From: UM-FILTER-37-12 sp964344965
GTDB taxonomy: Bacteria; Patescibacteriota; Patescibacteriia; Magasanikbacterales; UBA922
Direction of reading: 5' to 3'
Assembly: GCA_964344965.1 (NCBI GenBank)
Contig: CAYFPJ010000021.1
Coordinates: forward strand, 1-18,168
DNA length: 18,168 nt
Under the pieces are notes generated by a model that was given only the letters and a program-made list of their open reading frames with translations, made no database searches and was not told where the DNA came from. This document shows positions 7,789-13,255 of this stretch, one piece after another (position 1 is the stretch's first letter; each line of letters begins with the position of its first letter). A program made the translations under genes and the position numbers.

Positions 7789-8853
7789 ATGGAAAATATT
7801 GTCACACTTCTAAAAAATTATAATTTTGGTCTCAACACTGTTTGGGATTATTTTATTGCTTTTATTGTGTTTTTTGGGGTGCTGTTTGTTTTGAAATCAA
7901 TACAATCAATAATTATCTCCAGATTAAAAAAATTATCCAAGAAGACTGAGACAGCTATAGACGACACTTTGATTAGTATTTTTGAGGATATCAAACCCCC
8001 CCTCTACTTTGTGGTTGCCATATATGCGTCTATCCAGTATTTGTCTGTCGGTTCTTTTTTGGGCAAAATTTTCACAATATTGTTTATTTTTGTAATCGTC
8101 TATGAGGTTGTAAGGGCTGGTCAAAAAATAGTCCATTACGGGTTGGAAGTGTATGTAGAAATGCAAAAAAGGGAAGGGGAGGGTGTAAATCATTCTTTGG
8201 TCAATGCTGGAAAAACCATGGCCAGTGTTTTGCTGTGGTCGATTGGTATTTTGCTTATTTTATCTAACTTGGGAGTGAATATTACATCTTTGGTTGCCAG
8301 TCTTGGTATTGGTGGTATTGCTGTTGCTCTTGCTGTGCAGAATATTTTGGGAGACATATTTAGTTCTTTTACAATTTATCTTGATGAGCCATTTCAAGTT
8401 GGTGATTTTATTGTAGTAGGTGCTGACTCTGGCACAGTGGAGAAGATTGGTCTCAAGACTACACGCCTTCGCACCTTGCGCGGTGAAGAGTTGGTGATAC
8501 CCAACAAAGAATTAACTTCTGCCAGGATTCAAAATTTGAAAAGAATGAATAGCAGGAGGATAAGTTTTTCTATCACTGTAGTCTATGATACTGACAATGG
8601 TAAGTTAAATATTTTTCCTGATATTATAAAAAGAGTAATAAATAATATAGATCATTTAGAATTTGTTCGTTGTCATTTGGCAGAACTTTCTGATTCTGGA
8701 TCTGCTTTTGAAATAGTTTATTTGGTCGATACAAGTGATCATAATGTGTTTATGGATGCTAAGCACAAGATGAATGTCGATATTTTGTCCCAATTGGAGG
8801 AAAATGAAATAAATCTAGCCTACACCACCCAGACAATTGTAGTGAAAAAATAA
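7789..8853 (+). CDS. MscS-family mechanosensitive channel
   Basis: This is a 354-aa membrane protein. Hydrophobic segments lie at about 18-40, 68-88, 92-112, 143-165 and 168-190. The pore helix and beta domain are typical of MscS: SLVASLGIGGIAVALAVQN, then ILGDIFSSFTIYLDEPFQVGDF with the conserved PFxVGD motif, and GTVEKIGLKTTRLRTLRGEE followed by IPNKEL. The cytoplasmic C-terminal domain completes the protein. Such channels open under membrane tension and release solutes on osmotic downshock. It is a monocistronic gene with its own promoter and a strong terminator upstream. It is close in length to the smaller MscS-like proteins and is probably full length. Confidence 0.93.
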   Translation: MENIVTLLKNYNFGLNTVWDYFIAFIVFFGVLFVLKSIQSIIISRLKKLSKKTETAIDDTLISIFEDIKPPLYFVVAIYASIQYLSVGSFLGKIFTILFIFVIVYEVVRAGQKIVHYGLEVYVEMQKREGEGVNHSLVNAGKTMASVLLWSIGILLILSNLGVNITSLVASLGIGGIAVALAVQNILGDIFSSFTIYLDEPFQVGDFIVVGADSGTVEKIGLKTTRLRTLRGEELVIPNKELTSARIQNLKRMNSRRISFSITVVYDTDNGKLNIFPDIIKRVINNIDHLEFVRCHLAELSDSGSAFEIVYLVDTSDHNVFMDAKHKMNVDILSQLEENEINLAYTTQTIVVKK

Positions 8854-8869
8854 ATACCTGTCAGGTATT
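8853..8869. promoter_or_regulatory. 17-bp perfect palindrome overlapping a -35 box
   Basis: AATACCTG-T-CAGGTATT starts on the last base of the mscS stop codon and its right arm runs into TTGACT of the tRNA-Val promoter. It has no T-tract, so it looks more like a regulator binding site than a terminator. The binding factor is unknown. Confidence 0.45.
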
Positions 8870-8896
8870 GACTATCACGACGAAAGGCGTTATAAT
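8868..8896 (+). promoter_or_regulatory. Promoter of tRNA-Val
   Basis: TTGACT (8868-8873), a 17-bp spacer and TATAAT (8891-8896). Transcription should begin near 8903, giving a leader of about 70 nt before the tRNA. The leader can fold as TCCAAAG (8925-8931) with CTTTGGA (8953-8959). Confidence 0.85.
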
Positions 8897-8975
8897 AGCC
8901 TCCGTCGCTATAGCAAGCGCTCATTCCAAAGTTGTTGTCTGGGGCTTCGTGGCTTTGGATTTACAATATATTTAC

Positions 8976-9049
8976 GCGCGCCTAGCTCAGTTGGTTAGAG
9001 CATCTCGTTTACACCGAGAGGGTCAGGGGTTCGAATCCCTTGGCGCGCA
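8976..9049 (+). tRNA. tRNA-Val(UAC)
   Basis: The acceptor GCGCGCC pairs with GGCGCGC. The D-arm GCTCAGTTGGTTAGAGC, the anticodon stem TCTCG/CGAGA with loop TTTACAC (anticodon TAC) and the T-arm with GGTTCGAATCC are all present. CCA is not encoded. It was probably the first gene of a Val-Thr tRNA transcript before the element split the following tRNA-Thr. Confidence 0.95.
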
Positions 9050-9057
9050 CGTCTCCA

Positions 9058-9157
9058 TCCCGACTTTGTCGGGATTGCGCCGTGCAGGCACAGTATCTTC
9101 ACAAAAGATTTTTTTATTTTGAGCCTGCACGGCGCAATTGTGAGCAACGCTCACAAT
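9058..9157. repeat. Cluster of three palindromes, including a 16-bp inverted repeat
   Basis: TCCCGAC-TTT-GTCGGGA (9058-9074) is followed at once by a perfect 16-bp inverted repeat, ATTGCGCCGTGCAGGC (9074-9089) and its complement (9123-9138). Next comes ATTGTGAGC-AAC-GCTCACAAT (9137-9157). The loop of the large repeat holds ATCTT/AAGAT and a T-rich stretch (9109-9120), which could terminate the tRNA-Val transcript. The cluster fills the space between tRNA-Val and the tRNA-Thr fragment. It reads as stacked palindromic insertions, with no coding content. Confidence 0.65.
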
Positions 9158-9165
9158 GGAGCCGT

Positions 9166-9213
9166 GCCATCATAGCTCAGTCGGTAGAGCGCATCCATGG
9201 TAAGGATGAGGTC
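9166..9213 (+). pseudogene. 5' part of the split host tRNA-Thr(GGU)
   Basis: GCCATCA acceptor arm, D-arm GCTCAGTCGGTAGAGC, 5' anticodon stem CATCC, loop ATGGTAA, 3' stem GGATG and variable loop AGGTC are present; then the tRNA sequence stops and unrelated DNA begins at 9214. The missing T-arm and 3' acceptor lie at 14823-14847. Joined there, the two pieces make a 73-nt tRNA with perfect acceptor and T-stem pairing. The fragment cannot make a tRNA by itself. Confidence 0.9.
9197..9213 (+). other. Left attachment core (attL)
   Basis: The core ATGGTAAGGATGAGGTC covers exactly the 7-nt anticodon loop, the 3' anticodon stem and the variable loop of the host tRNA-Thr. An identical copy lies at 14806-14822; the flanks differ on both sides. 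Confidence 0.85.
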
Positions 9214-9231
9214 GTTCCAAAGTGGAGAGTT

Positions 9232-9260
9232 TTGCCTCAACCTAGCTACAATGGTATTAT
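9232..9260 (+). promoter_or_regulatory. Probable promoter of the element-borne tRNA-Thr
   Basis: TTGCCT (9232-9237), a 17-bp spacer and TATTAT (9255-9260). It lies inside the element between the attachment core and the intact tRNA-Thr. TAGACCC (9261-9267) and GGGTCTA (9293-9299) can form a hairpin in the leader. Confidence 0.5.
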
Positions 9261-9317
9261 TAGACCCCCTTTCTATGACTAAACAGGTCGGCGGGTCTAG
9301 AGATAGAAATATTATAT

Positions 9318-9393
9318 GCCATCATAGCTCAGTTGGTAGAGCGCGGCCATGGTAAGGCCGAGGTCTGCGGTTCAATCCCGCATGATGGCTCCA
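9318..9393 (+). tRNA. tRNA-Thr(GGU), element-borne, CCA encoded
   Basis: All arms pair: GCCATCA/TGATGGC acceptor, CGGCC/GGCCG anticodon stem with loop ATGGTAA (anticodon GGT), TGCGG/CCGCA T-stem with TTCAATC loop. It differs from the split host tRNA in the anticodon and T stems with compensating changes, so it is a separate lineage and not a copy of it. CCA is encoded at 9391-9393; the tRNA-Ser and tRNA-Val genes in this window and the host tRNA-Thr remnant lack it. It should replace the function lost when the host gene was split. Confidence 0.93.
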
Positions 9394-9396
9394 AGG

Positions 9397-9426
9397 TACT
9401 ACATAGAAGATATGTAGTATTTTTTT
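9397..9426 (+). terminator. Intrinsic terminator between tRNA-Thr and integrase 1
   Basis: TACTACATA (9397-9405), GAAGA, TATGTAGTA (9411-9419) and seven T (9420-9426). The T-tract runs straight into the ATG of the integrase at 9427, so integrase expression would need read-through of the tRNA transcript or an unseen start site. Confidence 0.85.
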
Positions 9427-10317
9427 ATGGATTTGCTTGCCCTCCATGAAGAATTCTGTGAATACTCCACCTTCATCCGTGGTTATACCAAGGAGACGAT
9501 TCGACGTTACAGACAAACCTTGAAGGTATTCATGAAAATCACAGGGATAGTGGATACAAGAGACATATCGGAAGATACTGTAAAAAAGTTTTTTATGGAT
9601 GGACGAGTAGAGCGAGGATGGGCAGCAAGTACCTATGTGACATACCACAAGTCCTTTGTTGTATTTCTTCGCTGGCTTGTCCAGAAAGGCTATTTGGAGG
9701 CAAACCCTGCTGAGGATATGGAATTGCCTCGCATTGAGAAAAAAATACCACTCAAGTTAACAAAACAAGAGGCAGAGCGTCTTCTAGAGGTGGTTTACAA
9801 CTACCCGTACAAGTATAGATTCCTCAAATACAGAAACCATGCTGTCTTTGCCACCTTTCTGTTTGCGGGATTGAGGAAGGGAGAATTGGTGAATTTGAAA
9901 TATGGTGACGTTGATTTGGAAAACCAATCGTTGTTTGTCCGTCAGGGTAAAGGCAGAAAAGACCGTATAATCCCCATATGTTCTCGTCTGAAGTTTAGCC
10001 TAGAAAAATACATGACTGAACGTGCACGTTTGGGGAAGAAGTGCCCAGAATTTTTCACCTCTCTTAATAGGGACAGAGGTCTGACACAACACGGTTTGAA
10101 GCACTTAGTAAAATGGGCAAAGGAGGCAACAGGAATCCAATTTGGTCTTCACAAACTGCGCCATACGTTTGCTACACTGATGCTGGAGGGAGGATGTGAT
10201 ATTTATAGTCTGTCACGCATGATGGGGCATTCGGATATAAAAACGACGACCATTTATTTAGCAGCCTCTGCTGAGCATCTAAGGAGTCAGATATATAAAC
10301 ATCCGATGAATATTTAA
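9427..10317 (+). CDS. Tyrosine recombinase/integrase 1
   Basis: This 296-aa XerC/D-like or phage-type integrase has an N-terminal SAM-like core-binding domain (about 1-95) and a catalytic domain (about 105-290). All catalytic residues are visible: Arg150 in LFAGLRKGE, Lys175 in QGKGRKDR, His242 and Arg245 in LHKLRHTFAT, His268 in MMGHSD and the nucleophile Tyr277 in TTTIYL. It lies 34 bp from the element-borne tRNA-Thr and about 230 bp from the left attachment core, the usual place for an integrase acting on that site. A terminator abuts its ATG, so expression may be held low. It has the same domain layout as the second recombinase at 13688-14629, but the two are clearly different proteins. 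Which of them catalyses integration is unknown. Confidence 0.93.
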   Translation: MDLLALHEEFCEYSTFIRGYTKETIRRYRQTLKVFMKITGIVDTRDISEDTVKKFFMDGRVERGWAASTYVTYHKSFVVFLRWLVQKGYLEANPAEDMELPRIEKKIPLKLTKQEAERLLEVVYNYPYKYRFLKYRNHAVFATFLFAGLRKGELVNLKYGDVDLENQSLFVRQGKGRKDRIIPICSRLKFSLEKYMTERARLGKKCPEFFTSLNRDRGLTQHGLKHLVKWAKEATGIQFGLHKLRHTFATLMLEGGCDIYSLSRMMGHSDIKTTTIYLAASAEHLRSQIYKHPMNI

Positions 10318-10319
10318 CT

Positions 10320-10395
10320 TTATTTTTTCTCCGGCTCATTTTTAGCCCTCCTGAATTTTTCAGGGAAAAAATTGTCCATCTCTTCTTGAAATTTG
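10320..10395 (-). pseudogene. Orphan C-terminal coding tail, probably of the 10519-12033 gene
   Basis: On the - strand an open frame entering from the 146-bp repeat reads FKFQEE, then MDNFFPEKFRRAKNEPEKK and stop (10322-10320). It has protein-like composition, a charged tail and no usable start signal. It lies directly on the far side of repeat copy 3 from the large nuclease-like gene and on the same strand. The simplest reading is that the repeat was inserted near the 3' end of that gene and left this tail behind. Joining on an exact AAATTT duplication gives another frame, so one base must have changed; the link is therefore tentative. Confidence 0.4.
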
Positions 10396-10541
10396 AATCT
10401 TTAAGCGGTTTTATTCCTCGATGCTTGCATCGAAAAAGTGAAAACTAACATTGGTTGAAATAAGATTTTCTGCCAATACCCCGCAGCTTGCTGCGGGGAT
10501 GGCCCGATGAAGTCTTACTTAAACCAAATTTACTTTTATTT
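10396..10541 (+). repeat. 146-bp dispersed repeat, copy 3
   Basis: It is identical to copy 2 and to the reverse complement of copy 1. AAATTT occurs just outside both ends (10390-10395 and 10544-10549). It lies inside the integrated element and its right end supplies the last codons and the stop (10519-10521) of the nuclease-like gene on the - strand. Confidence 0.92.
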
Positions 10542-12033
10542 CAAAATTTATACTATGTTTTGCAAAATAATGTTGACGGAAAGTATCAAGCTGCCAATGT
10601 ATGAATTCTCCTTCGTTTTTCTTTGTAAGAAAAGAGATAAATTCATGCTCGGTAGCTACTGGGATTATTTGGAGTAGCTTTTCTAGAGTTTGCACCGAAC
10701 ATACTATGTACGGGAATCTATCTAGATAATCAAGAGGTATGCCATTTTTTTTAAGATATTCTGCAACCAATGGATCAGTATCGTTTCTCATGCCCATATC
10801 GTACATCCATTCATCGAGTGTCACCAGTATTGGTTGGATTTTTTTGTGGGGGTTATATGAAAATTTTTCATATTTGTTATTTATATAGCCCAAGTGTATA
10901 GATTTGTATTGTTTCCCAATCATTTCGGCCACTAGGTTAAGTTCAGCATTGTTACTGCCAGAAAATGGATTTTGTTTTAATTCTTTCGTGATATGCTTTG
11001 TCTTGCATTCAACAAAAATTATTAGTTTATCCATGTCTATGATCCAATCGGAGGATTTGTGTTGAGTAGTATCGAAATATTCTTGTTCTCGATCATAACG
11101 CACTTTTTCCAAAGAAGCTAAATTTTTCTCTATAACATCACCAATATAATCTTCAAACGCTTTCCCGTAGGCATTCTCATCGAAGTAAGGTTCTCTCGAG
11201 ACAAGAAAATACAAGCCTTGAGTGACAGACCAATAAAGAAATGGGGGCAATGGACAATAAATTTTTGATCCAGTATTACGTCCAACTACTATTAGTGGTT
11301 TTGTAATCATTGGTAATGATAATTGACGTGTAAAGTGTTCATCTATTGAGCGAGCTTTTTCTATTTGGGGGGATAATTTATCTAAAGTAGATGAGTATAA
11401 ATCAATAAATTTATTCCCCCAGTCCGTTTTAAGCTCCTCAATGCCTTCATAGCGGAGTGGTAATGTAATATTTGAATGTTCAAGATATGCTCCTAAAAAT
11501 AGGACGGCTGTTAGTAGTAATTCATGTGTATGAAGTCCAGTTTTCTTATATATTGCACTGTCTAAAGATGGTGCGGAAAAAATGCGATAGTATCTATACA
11601 AGTGTTCAAAATTCATTCGACCATTCATTTGCCATGGAAACTGTTGGTGCCCAATTCTAAACATAAATTTGTTTAGGTTTTCAGCATTTAAGTTGTCTAA
11701 TGGGATGACCTCCTCGAAATTTTTTATTTTATCTATAACTCTAAATAGGTCAGAGACCTTTTTAGGAGAATATCTGGGTATCGGTTGTTGAGAGCAGAGT
11801 ATTATTGCCTCCCTACATAATATTTCAAGATGCCAAGGTGCAAGGTATATCCATCTCTCATTCTGTCCCCCCATTATTTGGTGGGGTATTTCGACATCTC
11901 TTGGCCACTTAAATGTTGGGTAAAATAGTTTTTGTGAATATGCCCAACAAACACACAATACATCTATTATATCCATATATTGCAATGCATTCCTTATCGG
12001 TTTGTAGGCGTCAAAAAATATATCGTCTTTCAT
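10519..12033 (-). CDS. Large protein with PD-(D/E)XK nuclease-like C-terminal domain
   Basis: This 504-aa protein does not match any family I recognise by name. Residues 1-280 are mostly helical without motifs. At about 285-345 the order is that of a restriction-type nuclease: helix AYGKAFEDYIGDVI with Glu294, then SSDWIID with Asp329, then FVECKTK with Glu342-Cys-Lys344. It would act on nucleic acid in the cytoplasm. It is the only gene of the element on the - strand and has its own promoter, a common position for cargo such as defence genes; that role is an inference. The last codons (IKVNLV) and stop come from repeat copy 3, so the natural C-terminus is probably lost. Start: I prefer ATG 12033 because the promoter -10 box is at 12060-12055; ATG 12051 (six residues longer) is possible. 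Confidence 0.7.
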   Translation of the reverse strand: MKDDIFFDAYKPIRNALQYMDIIDVLCVCWAYSQKLFYPTFKWPRDVEIPHQIMGGQNERWIYLAPWHLEILCREAIILCSQQPIPRYSPKKVSDLFRVIDKIKNFEEVIPLDNLNAENLNKFMFRIGHQQFPWQMNGRMNFEHLYRYYRIFSAPSLDSAIYKKTGLHTHELLLTAVLFLGAYLEHSNITLPLRYEGIEELKTDWGNKFIDLYSSTLDKLSPQIEKARSIDEHFTRQLSLPMITKPLIVVGRNTGSKIYCPLPPFLYWSVTQGLYFLVSREPYFDENAYGKAFEDYIGDVIEKNLASLEKVRYDREQEYFDTTQHKSSDWIIDMDKLIIFVECKTKHITKELKQNPFSGSNNAELNLVAEMIGKQYKSIHLGYINNKYEKFSYNPHKKIQPILVTLDEWMYDMGMRNDTDPLVAEYLKKNGIPLDYLDRFPYIVCSVQTLEKLLQIIPVATEHEFISFLTKKNEGEFIHWQLDTFRQHYFAKHSINFEIKVNLV

Positions 12034-12054
12034 ACTTGAATAATAAGACATTTT

Positions 12055-12083
12055 ATTATACAATAATACATGACTACCTACAA
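12055..12083 (-). promoter_or_regulatory. Promoter of the nuclease-like gene
   Basis: On the - strand, TTGTAG (12083-12078), a 17-bp spacer and TATAAT (12060-12055). The -35 end touches the outer arm of the nested stem-loop region at 12072-12216, so folding or binding there could affect it. Confidence 0.65.
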
Positions 12084-12216
12084 TGTTTCACAGAGTTTTT
12101 TATTTTAGGACTCACAGGGCGACTGTCTCGTCTTTTCCGCTTTACGGATAAAGACGGGCAGTCAATACCTCCGCAAAGCGGGGAGTCCTCGGATTCTCTG
12201 TGAACAGTGGGTAGTC
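12072..12216 (+). ncRNA. Nested multi-stem RNA structure in a divergent leader
   Basis: Four nested pairings are visible. GACTACC (12072-12078) pairs with GGTAGTC (12210-12216). TGTTtCACAGAG (12084-12095) pairs with CTCTGTGAACA (12196-12206), with one bulge. AGGACTC (12107-12113) pairs with GAGTCCT (12183-12189). GACTGTCTCGTCTTT (12121-12135) pairs with 12150-12163, with one bulge and wobble. Inside are TCCG/CGGA (12136-12139, 12145-12148) and CCGC-AAA-GCGG (12171-12181). CCGCTTT (12137-12143) could instead pair with AAAGCGG (12175-12181). It precedes the lipoprotein gene and a terminator shares part of the outer stem. It may be an attenuator or a composite of palindromic insertions. Confidence 0.55.
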
Positions 12217-12236
12217 AGGTTTGGCTGCCCTTTTTT
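12209..12236 (+). terminator. Intrinsic terminator before the lipoprotein gene
   Basis: GGGTAG (12209-12214) pairs with CTGCCC (12225-12230, one wobble), followed by six T. The left arm is also needed for the outer stem GACTACC/GGTAGTC of the nested structure, so the two folds exclude each other. It ends 17 nt before the lipoprotein ATG. Confidence 0.6.
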
Positions 12237-12253
12237 GTTTACTAAATTTTTAT

Positions 12254-12736
12254 ATGAAAAAAATATACTTACTGCTAATAATTCCTTTTCTGCTTGCTGG
12301 TTGTGGTGCCGTTGTTGTCGAAGAACATCAAGCAGACGCTTTCTTTCTGCCTCCTTCCATTGATGGATACGAAGAGGCTGTAGGTGTTTCATTGAGAGAA
12401 CGATCCTCTAGCTTCGTGTATATGGCTAAGGACAGTGCAAAGTTAGGCGTTGTTTCGGCTACTGGTGCTGTCATTGGTTTGGGCGTAGGAGATAGCTTTG
12501 ATTTTTCGACGTTCGATTTTCTATACACGAAAGAAAATGAAGAAGTACTTCTAGATGGCTTCGAGGGTAAAATAGGATGTCAGGAAACCTACGAAACTTG
12601 TCAGATACAAGTTCTTAATGGAGAAATATTGATTGGTGTAGAGGTTGGACATTACGAGAACCATTCCATGTACAAAAAAGAGGCAGAGAGGATACTACGA
12701 GAACTGATCAATGCCTACGCATTACAAAATATTTGA
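12254..12736 (+). CDS. Putative lipoprotein of unknown function
   Basis: The 160-aa product starts MKKIYLLLIIPFLLAGCG, a lipoprotein signal peptide with the lipobox LLAGC; Cys17 would be lipidated after cleavage and the rest exposed outside the membrane. The mature part has no motif I recognise. It contains a Gly-rich stretch near 70-83 (VSATGAVIGLGVG), a likely disulfide pair CQETYETC and a helical C-terminus. It is read from the leader with the nested stem-loop and terminator, so attenuation is possible. I chose the ATG with the clear signal peptide; an in-frame TTG at 12221 lies inside the terminator and is unlikely. It is a cargo or surface gene of the integrated element. Confidence 0.72.
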   Translation: MKKIYLLLIIPFLLAGCGAVVVEEHQADAFFLPPSIDGYEEAVGVSLRERSSSFVYMAKDSAKLGVVSATGAVIGLGVGDSFDFSTFDFLYTKENEEVLLDGFEGKIGCQETYETCQIQVLNGEILIGVEVGHYENHSMYKKEAERILRELINAYALQNI

Positions 12737-12761
12737 CCGATAAAAAAAGGTCGTGTATAAT
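12733..12761 (+). promoter_or_regulatory. Strong promoter at the end of the lipoprotein gene
   Basis: TTGACC (12733-12738), a 17-bp spacer and TATAAT (12756-12761). The -35 box overlaps the lipoprotein stop codon. Transcription should start near 12768, in DNA without a credible ORF until 13019. Confidence 0.8.
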
Positions 12762-12767
12762 ATAATT

Positions 12768-13010
12768 ATTACAATTCACAAAATAGAGTTAGCTTGAGAA
12801 TAACAAAGGTATAGCCTCTCCGTCCACTAGATGTGCACAGGAAGCTCCGGAATGCCACTTAATTGTGCCGTTCTAGCCAATCTCGTTACCCTTGACCTAC
12901 ACGATATTTTACCTAATCAAAACATACATAGAGTATGTCTGGTATTATATTCGTTTGGGTCGATCGACTTTAACAAAAATAGCACCAGCATACATCTGCT
13001 GGTGTTTTTC
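12768..13010 (+). ncRNA. Candidate ~240-nt RNA or long leader
   Basis: A good promoter lies immediately upstream and a strong intrinsic terminator at the end; no credible ORF lies between. Pairings seen: CTAGA-tgt-GCACA (12827-12839) with TGTGC-cgt-TCTAG (12864-12876), enclosing a loop with GGAAGCTCCGGAATGCC; ACATAC/GTATGT (12922-12938); and the palindrome GTCGATCGAC (12959-12968). I see no SRP, 6S, tmRNA or RNase P signature. It could be a stand-alone regulatory RNA of the element, or a leader that controls the phage-like operon at 13019 by attenuation, since that operon starts 8 nt after the terminator. Confidence 0.55.
12983..13010 (+). terminator. Intrinsic terminator of the candidate RNA
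   Basis: CACCAGCA (12983-12990), TACATC, TGCTGGTG (12997-13004) then TTTTTC. A perfect 8-bp GC-rich stem. It ends 8 nt before the ATG at 13019. Confidence 0.88.
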
Positions 13011-13018
13011 TTTGTTAT

Positions 13019-13255
13019 ATGAAAGTAGCTAACTTAACTCCCATCAAGGCAATTCGTGCAAAATGTCTTGATTGTATGTGTGGTCAACCAAAAGAGGTGA
13101 GGCTTTGTCCGATGACAGATTGTTCACTGTATCCTTACCGTATGGGAAAGAACCCTAATAGAGCGGGCATAGGCGGTAAAAAAGGTCGAGGTGGTACTCA
13201 ACCACCTAAAAACAATAAGAAGATGAAAAAACATAACTCTAGTACGGTCTTATGA
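13019..13255 (+). CDS. Small cysteine-rich phage-type protein
   Basis: This is a 78-aa protein. The first 50 residues carry AIRAKCLDCMCGQPKEVRLC and TDCSLYPYRMGKNP, a pattern I know from small hypothetical proteins of phages and prophages; the Cys residues (18, 21, 23, 33, 38) probably bind zinc. The C-terminal 25 residues are basic and low in complexity, suited to nucleic-acid contact. No enzymatic role can be named. The stop overlaps the start of the next gene (ATGA at 13252-13255), so the two are translationally coupled, and the second recombinase follows: a three-gene operon. Confidence 0.75.
   Translation: MKVANLTPIKAIRAKCLDCMCGQPKEVRLCPMTDCSLYPYRMGKNPNRAGIGGKKGRGGTQPPKNNKKMKKHNSSTVL

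Noticed and set aside
8868..9282. Open frames of 80-84 aa over the tRNA cluster
   Set aside because: They overlap the tRNA-Val gene, the inverted repeats and the tRNA-Thr fragment and have no protein-like features.
12072..12216. Integron attC site or retron RNA
   Set aside because: No RYYYAAC/GTTRRRY core boxes, no integron integrase type and no reverse transcriptase are present.
12831..13022. 63-aa open frame inside the candidate RNA
   Set aside because: It covers the hairpins and the terminator, has no ribosome binding site and its sequence shows no domain-like pattern.
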